The position numbers and the translations under genes were made by a program. A stretch of 64,000 bases of DNA, from positions 254,501 to 318,500 of the forward strand of contig JACVVK020000296.1 of assembly GCA_018292915.2 (NCBI GenBank), read 5' to 3'. The DNA comes from Batillaria attramentaria. Taxonomy: Eukaryota > Mollusca > Gastropoda > Batillariidae. Below, one piece after another: positions 32,890-44,752 of this stretch; within the stretch, counting starts at the first letter, position 1; the number at the start of each line of letters is the position of its first letter. The notes under the pieces were generated by a model, which saw only the letters and a program-made list of their open reading frames with translations, did no database searches and was not told the DNA's origin.

Positions 32890-32963
32890 GCTGCTGCTGT
32901 TGATGCTGGTGTTGTTGTTGTTGTTGTTGTTGTTGTTGCTGTTGTCGCTGTTGTTGTTGTTGT
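32845..32963. repeat. (GTT)n trinucleotide tract
   Basis: About 35 GTT units with GCT and GTC interruptions. The polyvaline and polyasparagine frames it produces are artefacts. Confidence 0.95.
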
Positions 32964-32989
32964 TTTGACATTTTCGTCTGCCTGTACCA

Positions 32990-33105
32990 GCTGGGGCCGA
33001 ATATTTGTGCTGGCCTTTTTCTCTTTGCCCCGTCTTAATCTTTGATATCACCCATACGCGGTGGAAAAAAGACGTTGAGCTCCCAAACACCCACCCATCC
33101 CACCC
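32990..33105 (+). mobile_element. SINE-C fragment
   Basis: CTGGGGCCGAATATTTGTGC, GATATCACCCATACGCGG and a CCCAAACACCC tail; the tRNA-like head is missing. Confidence 0.7.
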
Positions 33106-33307
33106 CCTGCCTGTACATCGATTTAAAAGATTCGACAACGATTTCTCTAAAACAAAGCCATGTATTTGAAGTAGAAGCATGCATACGTCATTGAATAGTA
33201 GGTACGTTTTTGTGAAAGTCCTCTTCTGTTTGGTAACAGGCCCCTTTCGTTCTCATCGACAAACCGTTTTCCCAAGGCCGAATTGGGATTTTGTCGTTGT
33301 TGGTGGT

Positions 33308-33552
33308 GTTTTTTTTTTTTTTTTTTTTTTTTTGGGGGGGGGGGTTTGTTGTTTGTTTGTTTTTTGGTTGGTGGTTGTTGTTTTCTTCTTGTTGTTGTTG
33401 TGGTGGTGGTGGAGGTGGTTGTTGTTGTTGCTGCTGCTGTTGTTGTTGTTTGTTGTTGTTGTTCTCCATTTTCATCTTCCTTTTCTTTTCTTTTTTTTTC
33501 TTTTTTTTTCTTTTTTTCTTTTTTCTTTTTTTTTTTTTTGGGGGGGGGGGGG
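33308..33552. repeat. Poly-T/G low-complexity tract
   Basis: Runs of T, then G, (GTT)n, (TTC)n and a closing G run. The long hydrophobic or lysine-rich open frames here are low-complexity artefacts. Confidence 0.9.
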
Positions 33553-33562
33553 GGGAGGGGGG

Positions 33563-33726
33563 CGGATCCAGAATGGTTGAGCGATGGAGTCCAACTGCTC
33601 GGGTCGTGAGTTCGAATCCCGGCTGGGGCCACATATTTGTGCTGGCATTTTCCTCCTTGCCGTGTCTTTGATATCACCCGTACATGGTGTAAGAGGACGT
33701 AAATCTCCTAAACACCCACCCACCCA
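33563..33726 (+). mobile_element. SINE-C copy
   Basis: Head with GATGGAGTCC, box B GAGTTCGAATCCCGGCTGGG, body TTTGATATCACCCGTACATG and a (CCCA)n tail. Confidence 0.8.
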
Positions 33727-33799
33727 CCTTTTTTTTTTTTTTTTTTTTTTTAACTCACATTTGAAAGTAGAAATACTCGGCGCTGCCGTCACAGAACTT

Positions 33800-35290
33800 A
33801 TCAGGTAATTTGTCTTTGTGAAAGAAATCGGCCGCGTGTCAACCGTTTAGAAAACGACTGGAAACGCTAGTAGCACTGGGAACACTCCCCGCCATTTTGA
33901 CTGACCACGTAAAGTAGAGAACATGGATCGACTCCCATGGGCTGGTGTGAAGCCAGTTTTTTTAGGTGGTTTAATTACATGGATAGCATGCACGCTACGA
34001 GTATCAGACGGTAAAACAACAAGATGGCTTCAGGCGAGCAACACCTACTGAGTCTCGCGTGTTCTGCCAGGCATGGTGCCCAGGCCACAGGCGCAAGCAG
34101 TAAGTGTTGAGTACAACTGAGCAGTAGGGGATTCATGTGAGTGTGGGAAAGTTATTTCCCCTCGGCATTTCTCACCATGCTGTTAGAAGCACAAAGGTAC
34201 AAAGCTTCCCTGATATCATTCTGATTTCGAGGTGATATCATTCTGATTTCGGGGGTGATATTCTGATTTCGGGGTGATATCATTCTGATTTCGAGGTGAT
34301 ATCATTCTGATTTTGAGGTGATATCATTCTGATTTCGAGGTGATATCATTCTGACTGACAAGCACAGACACACAAGACTGACAGAAGAGCAAACGCGACT
34401 CACTCTGTACTATGTAGACTGGCACGACTTCCTGCATGCAGTGAAACAAAGCACTTATCGAAGAAGAAAAACCAACTGAATATGAAGATGACTTTTACTC
34501 ACGCTGGACAGTCCTCTGGGGGCGTAAATCCAAAACAAGACTTCAGTGTAACGCACACTGTCACCACACTTCGGCACATTGGCTATACTTGCCCCAGTCG
34601 ACACACTGATTCTTAAATCATATCATTATGTTCCCGGCGTCAGCTTAATCGGATCACGCACGGTATCAGTTGTACGCGTGCAGAGGGACAGAAGCTTGTG
34701 TCGAAATCGCTTTATGTAGAGATCGTGTTTTGCTTTTCTTCTTCTTTTTTTATTCTCGGTGTCGTGTGCAAAATAACGTGTGCGTTCCCTGGAGCTGACA
34801 TCACAAGGAACACTTGCTGTGCGGCGCATTCTGCCCTAGCAGATCCAGTTACTATTGTCCCAGTCCGGCTGGAAACTGCCTCTGCGGACATTCGCGCCGC
34901 GCATGCGTGTGCCGTATTGGACTCGAATTCCGGCAGAGGCCCTTTACAGGTTACACAAAAGTTATAGCTTCCGGAGCATGTAAAGAATTTTTGTCTCTTT
35001 TTAAATCTGTGTGCAGAGTGAAAAAGAAATGCAATCTGGGGCTGTTTATTTTATTTTTATTTTTTATTTTTGTTGGCTTTCTAAATACGTTTTATTCTAG
35101 GCAGTAGTATACACATGGGGAAATGAGCCTGGCATGTGGACTATTTGTATTTATACGCGGGTGGCACAAGAGCTAGCAGACAACGGAGAATGAGGGGGTA
35201 TGTGGTCGCTGCTAGCATTGCAACAACAACAAAAAAATGGAATATTGGAATTTGTTGAAATTTACCTTACACATGAGTCTTTGGCAGCTG
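33800..35290. other. Gene-free stretch
   Basis: No exon was recognised. A segment at about 33840-33910 (ACTGGAAACGCTAGTAGCAC, then GCCATTTTG) is related to the GGAAACACTC repeat family seen at 40.0 and 45.4 kb. The 22-bp minisatellite at 34.2 kb is listed separately. Confidence 0.4.
34211..34353. repeat. 22-bp minisatellite
   Basis: About 6.5 copies of TGATATCATTCTGATTTCG plus AGG; one copy is shortened. Confidence 0.9.
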
Positions 35291-35294
35291 GATT

Positions 35295-35370
35295 TTTTTT
35301 TTTTTTTGGGGGGGGGGGGGGTGGGGAGGGGCGTGGGGGGAGGTTGGAGGGGGGAGGTGGGTTTGGGAGT
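35295..35370. repeat. T-run followed by G-rich tract
   Basis: Poly-T then G runs of 3-13 bases. Confidence 0.9.
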
Positions 35371-35379
35371 AATCTTAAA

Positions 35380-36278
35380 ACATTTCTAGGGTGTCACGCG
35401 CAGCGTTATGTTTAACAGGAATATACAGCATTTTTTTTTTTTTTTATCCGTATCTGCATAGCACAATTACATGCCATTTTGGGAGCGGTGCGTTCTTTCC
35501 ATCTCATTACACGAATTCTGTAAAATGTTCACATGTGTTTGTTTTGAAGGAAAAGAGCACTATTTCAGAAAAAATAAGGATGCAGGACTAGATTAATCTA
35601 TTCTCTTTCACCACTGGGTATAGTTTCACCGGTTTGACCGACCATAAATCCGCTACGAGGCGTAACCTGACCCTGCCGAAATGACACATTTTGGAACAAC
35701 AATTTCCCGTAACTCTTTCTTGCCAGAAAGAGTTTCATCCCTTGTTGGTTTATGCTAGTGTATCTGAATGCTTGCAAAAAAAAGCCCCTCGAGACAGACT
35801 AGTATCCGACTTTTGCTGGGCAGAATGTGTATGGTATTGCCACGAAACCCAACTCTACGTTATCATGACGACCGAACTGACGCGCGCACACAATGTCACG
35901 CTATGCTAGAAAGACAAAGATAAAAAAGAAAAGCCGAGCCGTGAATGTTCCCACCGACCGCAACAACCCTTCTCTGACAATGCGACTAGTTTGTATGTAT
36001 AGTTCAGGTTGGTGACCGGTCGATGAAATTGTAATTATCGTGTCAGACTTTGACGCTGTTCCAGATAAGTGGGAAAAAGATACAGGGAACGGGACGAAAC
36101 CGGCGATCAAAGATTTGGGATTGAGTTCAGTCATGTCACAATGCTTATTGTCAAGGTTGTTTGAGTCACATCCGAGCTGTGGCGAACTTTATTCGTTTGC
36201 ATTTTTTTTTTTCAGGTAGGTGAAATTCGTTTGGACTTTCGAACAGAACGGAACGATGTTTTTTTGTTTTGTTTTTTT

Positions 36279-36280
<2 letters not shown>
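35380..36280. other. Gene-free stretch
   Basis: No splice-bounded frame or domain was recognised on either strand. Confidence 0.4.
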
Positions 36281-36567
<287 letters not shown>

Positions 36568-36804
36568 GCAATATCTGAATTCACGTTTGCTGACTTTGGG
36601 GCTGTACCTTAATTAACTGGAGCGAATTCAGTGCCATTTCAGTGCAGGCTATGGGAAGAAAACATGAGTGCTTCGACTGAAGTGACTACGTGATCTGAAT
36701 ACACAATCGTACATGAAGCAGTAGAAGCCATTGTCTGCATGCATATTATTACTACTGTGCTTGGCGACAATTGCTTGACGACAATTGGTGGTGCTACCGA
36801 GGTA

Positions 36805-36807
<3 letters not shown>

Positions 36808-36876
<69 letters not shown>
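36808..36876. repeat. (GT)n microsatellite
   Basis: About 34 GT units. Confidence 0.95.
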
Positions 36877-36877
<1 letters not shown>

Positions 36878-37094
36878 CACGACTGGACCTATTCTATACA
36901 GTCCGTATTGAATTACTTTAACATTCAGCATCACACATGGTTCAGCGTTGCTCGTGACTATGCATGTGTACACCCAGATTCAAGTCACGTTCCTACCGCA
37001 ACACCATGACAAAACAGCTTCTTACTACCTTTGTCTCTGTTGACGACTTATTTCAGCAAGGTACTAACCACCAGTTAAAAAGATTGTTTTGATG

Positions 37095-37480
37095 TTGTTG
37101 GGTTTTTTTTTTTCTTCTTTGTTGTTGTTGTTGTTTTGTTTTGTTTTGTTTTTGGGGGTGTTTGTTTTTGTTTGTTTGTGTGGTTTTTTAGTTTTTGTTT
37201 TTGTTTTTTTGTTTGGTTTTTGTTTGTTTGTTTGTTGTTGTTGTTGGTTTTTTTTGTTTTTGTTTTTTTTTGGGGGGGGTCTTTCTTTCTTTCTTTCTTT
37301 GTTGGTTGGTTGGTTGTTTGGTTGGGTTTTGTTGTTGTTTTGTTGCTTCTGTTTTTTGGGTTTGTTTGTTTGTTTGTTTGCTTTTTGTTTTGGGGTTTGT
37401 TTGATTTTTGGGGATGGGGGGGGGGAGGGGTTGTTTGTTTGTTGTTTCGGGGGGGGGGGGGGGCGGGTTTATATGAAAAG
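37095..37480. repeat. T/G low-complexity tract
   Basis: (GTTT)n, T runs and G runs over nearly 400 bases, with strong strand asymmetry (almost no A or C on the plus strand). Confidence 0.9.
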
Positions 37481-38506
37481 GACACACAAAAAAACCGGAC
37501 ACTAATGTAAAACGTTCGAGTTGGCGGGGTCATACGAAACGTGAAAAAAACAAACAAACAAAAAAAAACGCGATCCTTCTTAACCCTTCCTACACCGACG
37601 TTACATTATAATTACGTCTGACACTAGTTGCCTGGAGCACCTGCCGTGACATCAAGCCGCCATCTTTTGACCATTCTTTTTACCGCATAAAACGCACGAT
37701 AAACGTACACAATGGTAACCAGCCAAAACAGAAACCGAAGAAATCACGCCTCGAAAACCTGGTAAGGACTAGCAACGGTGGAAGAGGACGAAGATTTCGC
37801 GCACTGCTGACTGCAGTCGTAGAGAGTGAGTTAATTTGCAGGAAAGATCTCAGTGTTTCCAAGGTCTTTGGTTGTACTGTAGATGAAATCAGTGTTCTAA
37901 GAACAGGTAACAACTGCCTGAAACTTAAATTTAAACTTTAACTGTGCGCAAGCGTACGCGTATGACGCCGGATGATTCAAAATGCACGAGTTTGTTAAGG
38001 TGAAAACAATCCGAATTTCTTTTCCTCCCGGCGAGGTAATTACCAGCAGATTCCTCGATGGTTTTCTCTCTCTCGGAGAAAAGATTTTTTTTTTAATCCC
38101 ACCGGAGGAGGTTATCCGTGTGGCGTCATGAAAAATTAATATGAACTATCGCGTCATCAGAGCCTGATGTCGGGAAGAAAGAAGACGACGTGTTCTAGTC
38201 TGGATGTTAGTCATCGCAAAATCAGAACGTTACAACCCAGAGTGACAAGTCTCCCCCTCCCCCGCCACCCCCCCCCCCCCCGCACCACCCCCCCCCCCCC
38301 ACACACACACACCTCTGTGTAGCTTACCACCTCTCACCTGGTGATGATTACCGTCGTGCCAATAATGCCCAATATCAATAAAAATTATTTAGACTTCGAC
38401 TTCTCTCTCTCTTATTTAGTTGAATAGTCTATTGTAGTGTTAGCAGGACAGTGTGTAAGAGAGGCCTTAAAGTGCCCAACAACTCTATCCTGAAATAAAG
38501 GTTTCA

Positions 38507-38509
<3 letters not shown>

Positions 38510-38562
<53 letters not shown>

Positions 38563-38599
38563 TTCTCTATGTGCGTGCGTGTGTGCGTGTGTGCGTGCG

Positions 38600-38662
<63 letters not shown>
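38510..38662. repeat. (CT)n(GT)n compound microsatellite
   Basis: CT units to about 38556, then GT with GCGT interruptions. Confidence 0.95.
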
Positions 38663-38663
<1 letters not shown>

Positions 38664-39172
38664 ACTGACTCACAATTCAGTTTCAGTACTGGTGTCGCCC
38701 ACTACACAACTGATTTTCGCTTCACAGCATCAGTCTCCGTGGGAAGTTGTGCCACTAAACTATTTACATGAAATCAACCATAGACACAATGCAGCCTTGA
38801 TCATTCAACGTTCACGCATGGCTGGCCACACAACACTGATCGGCTCAGTGCTTCGTGCTCCCCTTCAACCAGTCATTATGAGACCCCCCCTATGTGACGC
38901 CGCGTTTTCAGTGAGGCGTGGCAGACACAGAGAAAGGGGCTAGTGGGCTACACATAGACATTCAGTTTATGCATATGCAACCCATCCGCCTCGTGTGTTA
39001 CACGTCAGTCATGTATGTTTGACGCAGTGATACATTTTAAGCCAAGTAACTTGACAACATCAGTCACACCGTGTAGTCAAAATAGACGCCAGTGTTTCTG
39101 CTGCCGCTATGTTTTTAACTCTTCAGAGCCCGAACCCGCTGTACGATAAGACAGGTTAATTTAAAAGGCACA

Positions 39173-39443
39173 CCAGTAGGAGCCACTTCAAGCCACTGTT
39201 ACGCAAGGCGTTGGCCTTCCCGCTAGGACCGTGGAGAGAGAGATGAAGGAACAGGGGTGGACGTGGAACTTCCTGGAGAGATGTGCGGTGGACAGACCAC
39301 GATGGCGAGCTCTGGTGTCGGCCTTATGCACCACAGCGTGCGAAGAGGATTAATGTAAAATGTAATGTAATAATGGCCTTCCCGCTAGACCCAAGAGCGC
39401 TGCACACTAATTGCGTAATTTAGTGGCTTGAAGTGGCTCCTAA
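39173..39443. mobile_element. MITE copy 2, interrupted by a LINE tail
   Basis: CCAGTAGGAGCCACTTCAAG at 39173 and the inverted partner AGTGGCTTGAAGTGGCTCCT ending at about 39441 mark the same MITE as at 28.3 kb. The extra length is due to the insertion at 39227-39373. Confidence 0.8.
39227..39373 (+). pseudogene. 5'-truncated LINE insertion inside the MITE
   Basis: This 147-base insert codes TVEREMKEQGWTWNFLERC and AVDRPRWRALVSALCTT, then a stop, the typical C-terminus of an RT LINE protein. A (TGTAA)-type tail follows. It is flanked by a 15-base target duplication TGGCCTTCCCGCTAG at 39212-39226 and 39374-39388. Confidence 0.8.
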
Positions 39444-39789
39444 TGATCTAATAATAACTCACCCTTTCCGGCGTTGAATTCGCGGAGAGCTATTCAGGTG
39501 CGAATAGGGCCTTATGCATACCGAAATCGGATAGGCACTATCCGCGGAAAGGGTCCGAATAGCTATCCGCGAATAGACGTGAATAGCCTATTCGCGAATA
39601 GTGCTCAATGTGCATGCGGGCCCTGAAGATTTCAAGTAAAATTGTGAGTTTTGCACGGGCTTCAGTTTAAGAGTTTAAAGCAGCAATGATGACTGGTCGC
39701 CCGCAGATCAATCCATCATAATATGTATGTTTGAAATATGAACATCAACACGTCTTTCCATTGTAGTAGCGCTACTAACTAGAAGTCTA

Positions 39790-40165
39790 TGTCTGGCCGA
39801 TAAGCGGCTCCTTTCTCAGTCAGTTTCACCCAAACAGGGTGCGTGTTTGGGTGTTTAGGGGTTTAACGTCCTTTTCCACCACATACGGGTGATATCAAAG
39901 ACTGGGCAACGACGAAGAAGCCAGCACAAATATTTGGCCCCAACCGGGATATACGAACTCACGACCCGAGCATTAGAAGTCCAACGCTCTACCATTCGGC
40001 CACCCCGGCTCCCCTTACCCTACCAGACCGACTTCAGCTGGAAACACTCGGAGTCACTCAAATGTGAAAATGGAAAGGGTGTTACTGTATGGAAACACTA
40101 TGTCCTGGCGGTGCGACTTTTGGAAGCGGAGTAGCCCCGGAAACACTATCGTCCACTCTGACAAC
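39790..40165. repeat. GGAAACACTC repeat family, copy split by a SINE
   Basis: GCGGCTCCTTTCTCAGTCAG and TTTCACC lie left of a SINE-C. GCTGGAAACACTCGGAGTC and GGAAACACTAT lie right of it. The uninterrupted relative is at 45358-45570. Confidence 0.55.
39840..40013 (-). mobile_element. SINE-C copy
   Basis: Full reverse copy from TTTAGGGGTTTAACGTCC to CCACCCCGGCTCCCC. Confidence 0.85.
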
Positions 40166-41109
40166 ACCTCGTGAATCTACTGATTGAATAAAGTATATGT
40201 TTACGTACCACGGCAGTCCCTCTCCACAGAATGTGCCTGGGAGAAACTGTCTCTGCTGACGGGTGTTTCAGGGCGCCGCTCCAACGTCTAGGATATGACG
40301 GTTTAGGTATCCCGCGTCACAGGCCACTTCCACCGAACACGTGTAGTGTTTGGTGCCCACTGAAGCGCGGTATTGCTGACAGTGTTGGAGACGAGATACC
40401 ACGAGATATGCGGTCGCCCAACGCGTGGGTGGGCAGTCAAGACGGCGGAGAATTTTTTATGCGCTGGGTGCTACTACGGAGTCACAACTTTTGCCGGCAA
40501 CGTTTGTTCTCTGATAAAGCCACTTGTTCGAAATGTGAGCATGCACCCGTTTTTCCTGTCAAGTCAGTGTCCATCGCAGAAAACCGCGTGCTCATTGTAC
40601 TGTCATGGTGGAAGAGGATGTTAAACCCTCAGCTCCCCACCCTAACCGTACAGTTCCTGAGAGAAACAAGGCCAGCCAGTGTTAAATTTTGTCACAGACG
40701 GACAGACAGACAGACGATAGACAACGGAGGGCTATATTATAGACTCATTTTGTTATACACGTGAGGCAAAAATCATCCGACGGTGTAGCTCAATCCGGTT
40801 CTCTTCAAGGACATTTTATGGTTCACCGTAGAACCTTTAATGAACAATATCAATGCACAACACCTTACTGCCAACCTGTGTGGACTGCTGGAGCCTCATA
40901 AATGCACACAGAGGGTATGTCTATTTAAAAAAAAAAAAAAAAAAAGACCCTGCACGCAGCCATAAAGTTCTGCATCTAGTGTGCATTTCCTGAGCTACAA
41001 CTTGTTCCTGTGTTCCATGACTGCTTTACTATCACTGTAACCATCATTATGTCGTGTTAGGATGCATCATGACTGTGTGTATGTAACGTGTATGTGACGT
41101 GTATTTAAT
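40165..41109. other. Gene-free stretch
   Basis: No recognised exon. The right end of the 2.4-4.1 kb element family recurs at 40695-40771. A poly-A run lies at 40929-40945. Confidence 0.4.
40695..40771 (+). mobile_element. Solitary right end of the 2.4-4.1 kb TIR element family
   Basis: (CAGA)n, then CAACGGAGGGCTATATTATA, GACTCATTTTGTTATACACG and TGAGGCAA, matching 4060-4121 with a diverged terminal repeat. Confidence 0.6.
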
Positions 41110-41124
41110 ATGTATGAAATGTAC

Positions 41125-41912
41125 TTACTTAGGCCCCTGGCTCCACGTGGAGCATAGGCCATCGACAACCCTTCGCCATCGCACTCTGTTCTGGGCTATT
41201 CTTGCCACTCCAGTCCAGTTGGTCCCCTGCTTATATAACTCTGCCTCAGTGTCCCGCCTCCAGCTGTTGCGAGGCCGGCCTCTCTTCCTTTTCCCCTGTG
41301 GGTTCCATGTCAGGGCTTGGCGTGTGGTGCTGGATGCTGGCTTCCTGAGGGTGTGTCCAATCCAGCCCCACTTCCTCCGCAGGATCTGCTTGGCCGCTGG
41401 TTCCTGCCCTGCTCGCTCCCACAGCTCTTCGTTCCGGATCTTCTCTGGCCATCGGATGTTGAAGATGCGCCTCAGACAGGTGTTGAGAAATGTCTGGATC
41501 TTCTGCTGCATCGTCTTCGTTGTCCTCCATGTTTCGCAACCGTAGAGCAGAACTGACTTCACGTTGGAGTTGAAGATGCGAAGTTTGGTTCTTATGCTGA
41601 CAACTTTGGATGCCCAGATGTTCTTCAGCATGACCATTGCTGCTCTTGCCTTGCCGATTCTGGCTGTGACGTCTCGGTCTGTGCCTCCCTGTCCATCAAC
41701 CACACTCCCCAGGTAGACAAAGGACTCTACCTCCCTGATGGGCTCTCCACCGACTGTGACTGGTGTGTTGGCAGTGGTGTTGATCTTCATCAGCTCGGTT
41801 TTCCTCCTGTTGATCTTGAGCCCTGTTCCGGCTGATGTGGCTTCCAGGCATGTAGTCTTGTCCTGCATCTGGCTGTGGCTGTGAGACAGGAGCGCCAGGT
41901 CGTCCGCAAAGT
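41125..41912 (-). pseudogene. LINE ORF, RT motif C and C-terminal part
   Basis: In this frame the RT catalytic FADDLALL (41881-41910) is followed by GLKINRRKTELM, FVYLGSVVD, LYGCETWR, RKWGWIGHTLRKP and GKRKRGRPRNSWRR. It is out of frame with the endonuclease-RT part by single-base indels at about 41970 and 42020. Confidence 0.8.
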
Positions 41913-41989
41913 CGAGGTCATCCAGCTGCGTCCAGAGTGTCCACTGTATCCCGTTTTTCCTGCCTGTTGTAGGTGGTCTTCATGATCCA

Positions 41990-44138
41990 GTCGATGACCA
42001 GGAGGAAGAGGAAACGGGGACAACAGGCATCCCTGGCGGACTCCGGTCTTCACCTCGAAGCTTTCTGACAACTGGCCGGCATGGGCAATCCTGCAGCTCA
42101 TGTCTTTGTAGGTGCACTGGATCAGGGAGATGATCTTCCCGGGAACTCCATAGTGCCTTAGCAGCTTCCACAGCGCCTCTCTGTCTACACTGTCGAAGGC
42201 CTTCTCATAGTCTATGAAGTTGATGTAGAGGGGGGAGTTCCACTCCAGTGACTGCTCCATCGATGATGCGTAGGCTGGCGATCTGGTCAGCGCAGGACCT
42301 GTTCCTGCGAAAGCCCTGCCTGCTGGTCTCGGAGCATAGGGGTCGACTGCCTCCCTCATCCTCTCCAGTAGAATTCTGTTGAGAACCTTGCCTGGCACTG
42401 ACAGGAGCATGATCCCTCGGTAGTTGCTGCAGTCCCTGAGGTCCCCTTTCTTTGGCAGCTTGATGACGATCCCTTCTTTCCACTGGGCTGGCACCTCTTC
42501 CTTCTCCCAGATCTTGCTGAATAGGCTGTGCAGCATGTTGACGGCTGTCTCTGTGTCTGCTTTGATGGCTTCTGCTGGTATCTCGTCCGGCCCTGCAGCT
42601 TTCCCATTTCTCAGTGTCATGATGGCTTTCCTGATCTCCGCCTTAGAGGGCTTGTCGCAGTTGATGGGTAGTTCTGTCTCAGCTGGCGGGATGTCTGGTG
42701 GTGTTTCAGGGATGGGGCGATTTAACAGCTCCCTGAAGTGTTCTGCCCATCGCTTCAGCTGTTCCTCAGTTGTTGTCAGTGGGTGCCCGTTCTTGTCCTT
42801 CACTGGTTTGTCTGTCTGCTGAAATTTGCCCGCGAGCTTCTTGGTCACCTGGTACAGGTCTTTTAGGTTCCCTTGTCCAGCTGCTTCCTCTGCTTGATTG
42901 GCCAGGTCGTCGATGTAGTCCCTCTTGTCCTTTCTGGTGCTCCTCTTCACTTCTCTGTCAGCTGCTGTGTATTCTTCCTGTGCCTTTGCCTTAGCTCTTC
43001 TTGTTCGGCTCGTGTTCAGTGCAGTTTTCTTCTTTTTCCTAACTTCCAGCTTCTGGATGGTATCAGCAGAGATCCATTCCTTGTGTTGGGTCTTTCTCTT
43101 GCCAAGGACCTCTTCGCATGTGTCGTGCCAGAGTTTCTTGCTGTGTTCCCACTGTGTCTCGATATCCATTCCACTGTCTTCTATCAGGTCTTGCAGTGGC
43201 TGGAACCTGTTGGAAAGGCTGATCCGGAATGCTGCTTGTGTCTCTGTGTTCCTGAGTAGGCCAACGTTGTACCTAGTCCGTGTGTTGTTGGCGTTGGTGT
43301 GTCTCTTAAGCCGAAGTCTCAGTGTTGTTGCAAGAAGGTGGTGGTCTGATGATACATCGGCACCCCTCATCACGCGCACATCTCGCCACGATCTCCTGAA
43401 CTTCCGGCTGATGCAGATGTGATCAATCTGGTTCTCCGTGACATGGTCCGGCGATCTCCATGTGGCCTTGTGGATGCGCTTGTGTGGGAAGATGCTGCCT
43501 CCTATCACTAGCTGGTTCAGGGCACAAAAGTCTGCAAAGCGCTCGCCATTTTCGTTCATCTGTCCCAGTCCGTGTGTTCCCATAGTGTTCTCATAGCCTG
43601 TGTTGTCTGATCCAATCTTGGCGTTGAAGTCTCCCATAAGTATGGTCATGTCCTTGGCTCCTCCTCTATCTATCACTGTCTGCAGTTGTTGGTAGAAGTC
43701 ATCTTTTTTCTCCTCTTCCGCATCATTGGTGGGAGCGTAGCACTGGATGATGTTTAGCTTGATGTCTTTCTTCTTGGTGATGAATTTGGCTGTGATGATG
43801 CGGGAGTTGACAGGTTCCCAGCCGATGAGTGCCCGCTGTGCCTCCGGTGCCAGCATCAGGGCCACGCCCTCAGTGTGGGGGGCTCCATCCTCTGTGTGTC
43901 CCGAGTACAGCAATTGCTCTCCCGATGAAAATCTCAGCTGTCCTGTCTGTAGCCACCTTGTCTCACTCAGTCCCAGTACTCCTATCTTGTAGTTCTTCAT
44001 CTCTCTTGCTACTTGTATGGTCCTTCCTACTTCATACATTGTCCTGATGTTCCATGTGGCTACTCTCGTCGTTGTCCTGGGTGTTAGAAGGGGGGTCGGC
44101 CTTGCAGCTTCCTTTCGGCTTTCACTGCAATGCGTCAT
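41990..44138 (-). pseudogene. LINE ORF, endonuclease and RT motifs 0-B
   Basis: From the ATG: ATWNIRTM, GLSETRW, IQCYAPTND, LMGDFNAKIG, NQIDHICIS and SDHHLLATT are the APE-type endonuclease motifs. Then GKAAGPDEIP, LPKKGD, NYRGIMLL, FIDYEKAFDSVDR (motif A) and GVRQGCLLSP (motif B) mark the RT. A segment at about 42265-42345 reads PYAPRPAGRAF in this frame while QGFRRNRSCADQIASLRII lies in another, showing two compensating indels. Confidence 0.85.
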
Positions 44139-44577
44139 AGGTCTCCGGGATGGAGACCCTTCCTCGCCCAGGTGAATGTTTTGGTTTGTTGCTGTCGATG
44201 CTTCTGTAACTTTTATGTTTTTTACAGGTAGGGCTGTTAACCCTACGCAAACCCGTTTAGCCTCTTGGAGGGGTGGTCCACATTCGTCTGACCTCTACCC
44301 TTCGACCTGTCCAGCTTGGGTGACCCTGTCAGGAGCACGTGCTCCCGCTGGCGAAGCTCTCTGGGTCATTGAGGTACACAAGCCACTACCCCACGACAAG
44401 GGTTGGACCATGTAGGGATGTATGAAATGTGACGTGTATTTAATGTGTATGTATGTAATGCCTTTCTGCTATTGTGAGCTCCAGCAGTAGGTTGGGCGCC
44501 AGACAAATCTTCATTCTTCCTCTTCTTTTTCTTCTTCTTATTATTATTTATAACCTGTGCTTGTTCATGCTCATTCG

Positions 44578-44752
44578 GGGAGCCGGGGTGGCCGAATGGC
44601 AGAGCGCTGGACTTCTAATGCTCGGGTCGGGAGTTCGTATCCCGGCTGGGGCCAAAATATTTGTGCTGGCTTTTTCATCGTTGCCCCGTCTTTGATATCA
44701 CCCGTATGTGGTGGAAAAGGACGTTAAACCCCCAAACACCCCCCCCCACCCT
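44578..44752 (+). mobile_element. SINE-C copy, best preserved
   Basis: GGGGAGCCGGGGTGGCCGAA, GCGCTGGACTTCTAATGC (tRNA-Arg(TCT)-like anticodon arm), GAGTTCGTATCCCGGC and body TTTGATATCACCCGTATGTG, ending CCCCCAAACACCCC. Confidence 0.85.

Larger units (their letters stand above)
41123..44417 (-). mobile_element. Near full-length RTE-like non-LTR retrotransposon (LINE)
   Basis: A 3.3 kb minus-strand element is flanked by a perfect 13-base target duplication ATGTATGAAATGT (41110-41122 and 44418-44430). Its 3' end is a short AAGTAAGT tail, as RTE elements have instead of poly-A. It codes an APE endonuclease followed by a reverse transcriptase and a C-terminal GKRKRGRPRNSWRR segment. Length, tail and the WNIRTM, RKWGWIGH and KRKRGRP motifs favour the RTE clade over CR1; a search was not possible. 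At least four single-base indels break the frame, so this copy is inactive or misassembled. The intact target duplication suggests a fairly recent insertion. Confidence 0.85.

Noticed and set aside
33147..33677. Lysine/glutamine-rich and polyphenylalanine open frames
   Set aside because: Low-complexity T/G runs; no domain and no splice context. Same for 13181-13660 and 37075-37557.
37613..37960. ATG-less plus-strand frame with KPKKSRLENLV and KDLSVSKVFG before a GTAACA donor-like site
   Set aside because: No start codon, acceptor or homologue recognised; its length is compatible with chance.
41099..43422. Plus-strand open frames across the 41-44 kb LINE
   Set aside because: Antisense shadows of the LINE endonuclease-RT on the minus strand.
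44578..44650. tRNA-Arg(TCT)-like sequence
   Set aside because: It forms the head of SINE-C, continues into the shared SINE body and recurs many times; the cloverleaf is imperfect. No genuine tRNA gene was seen.
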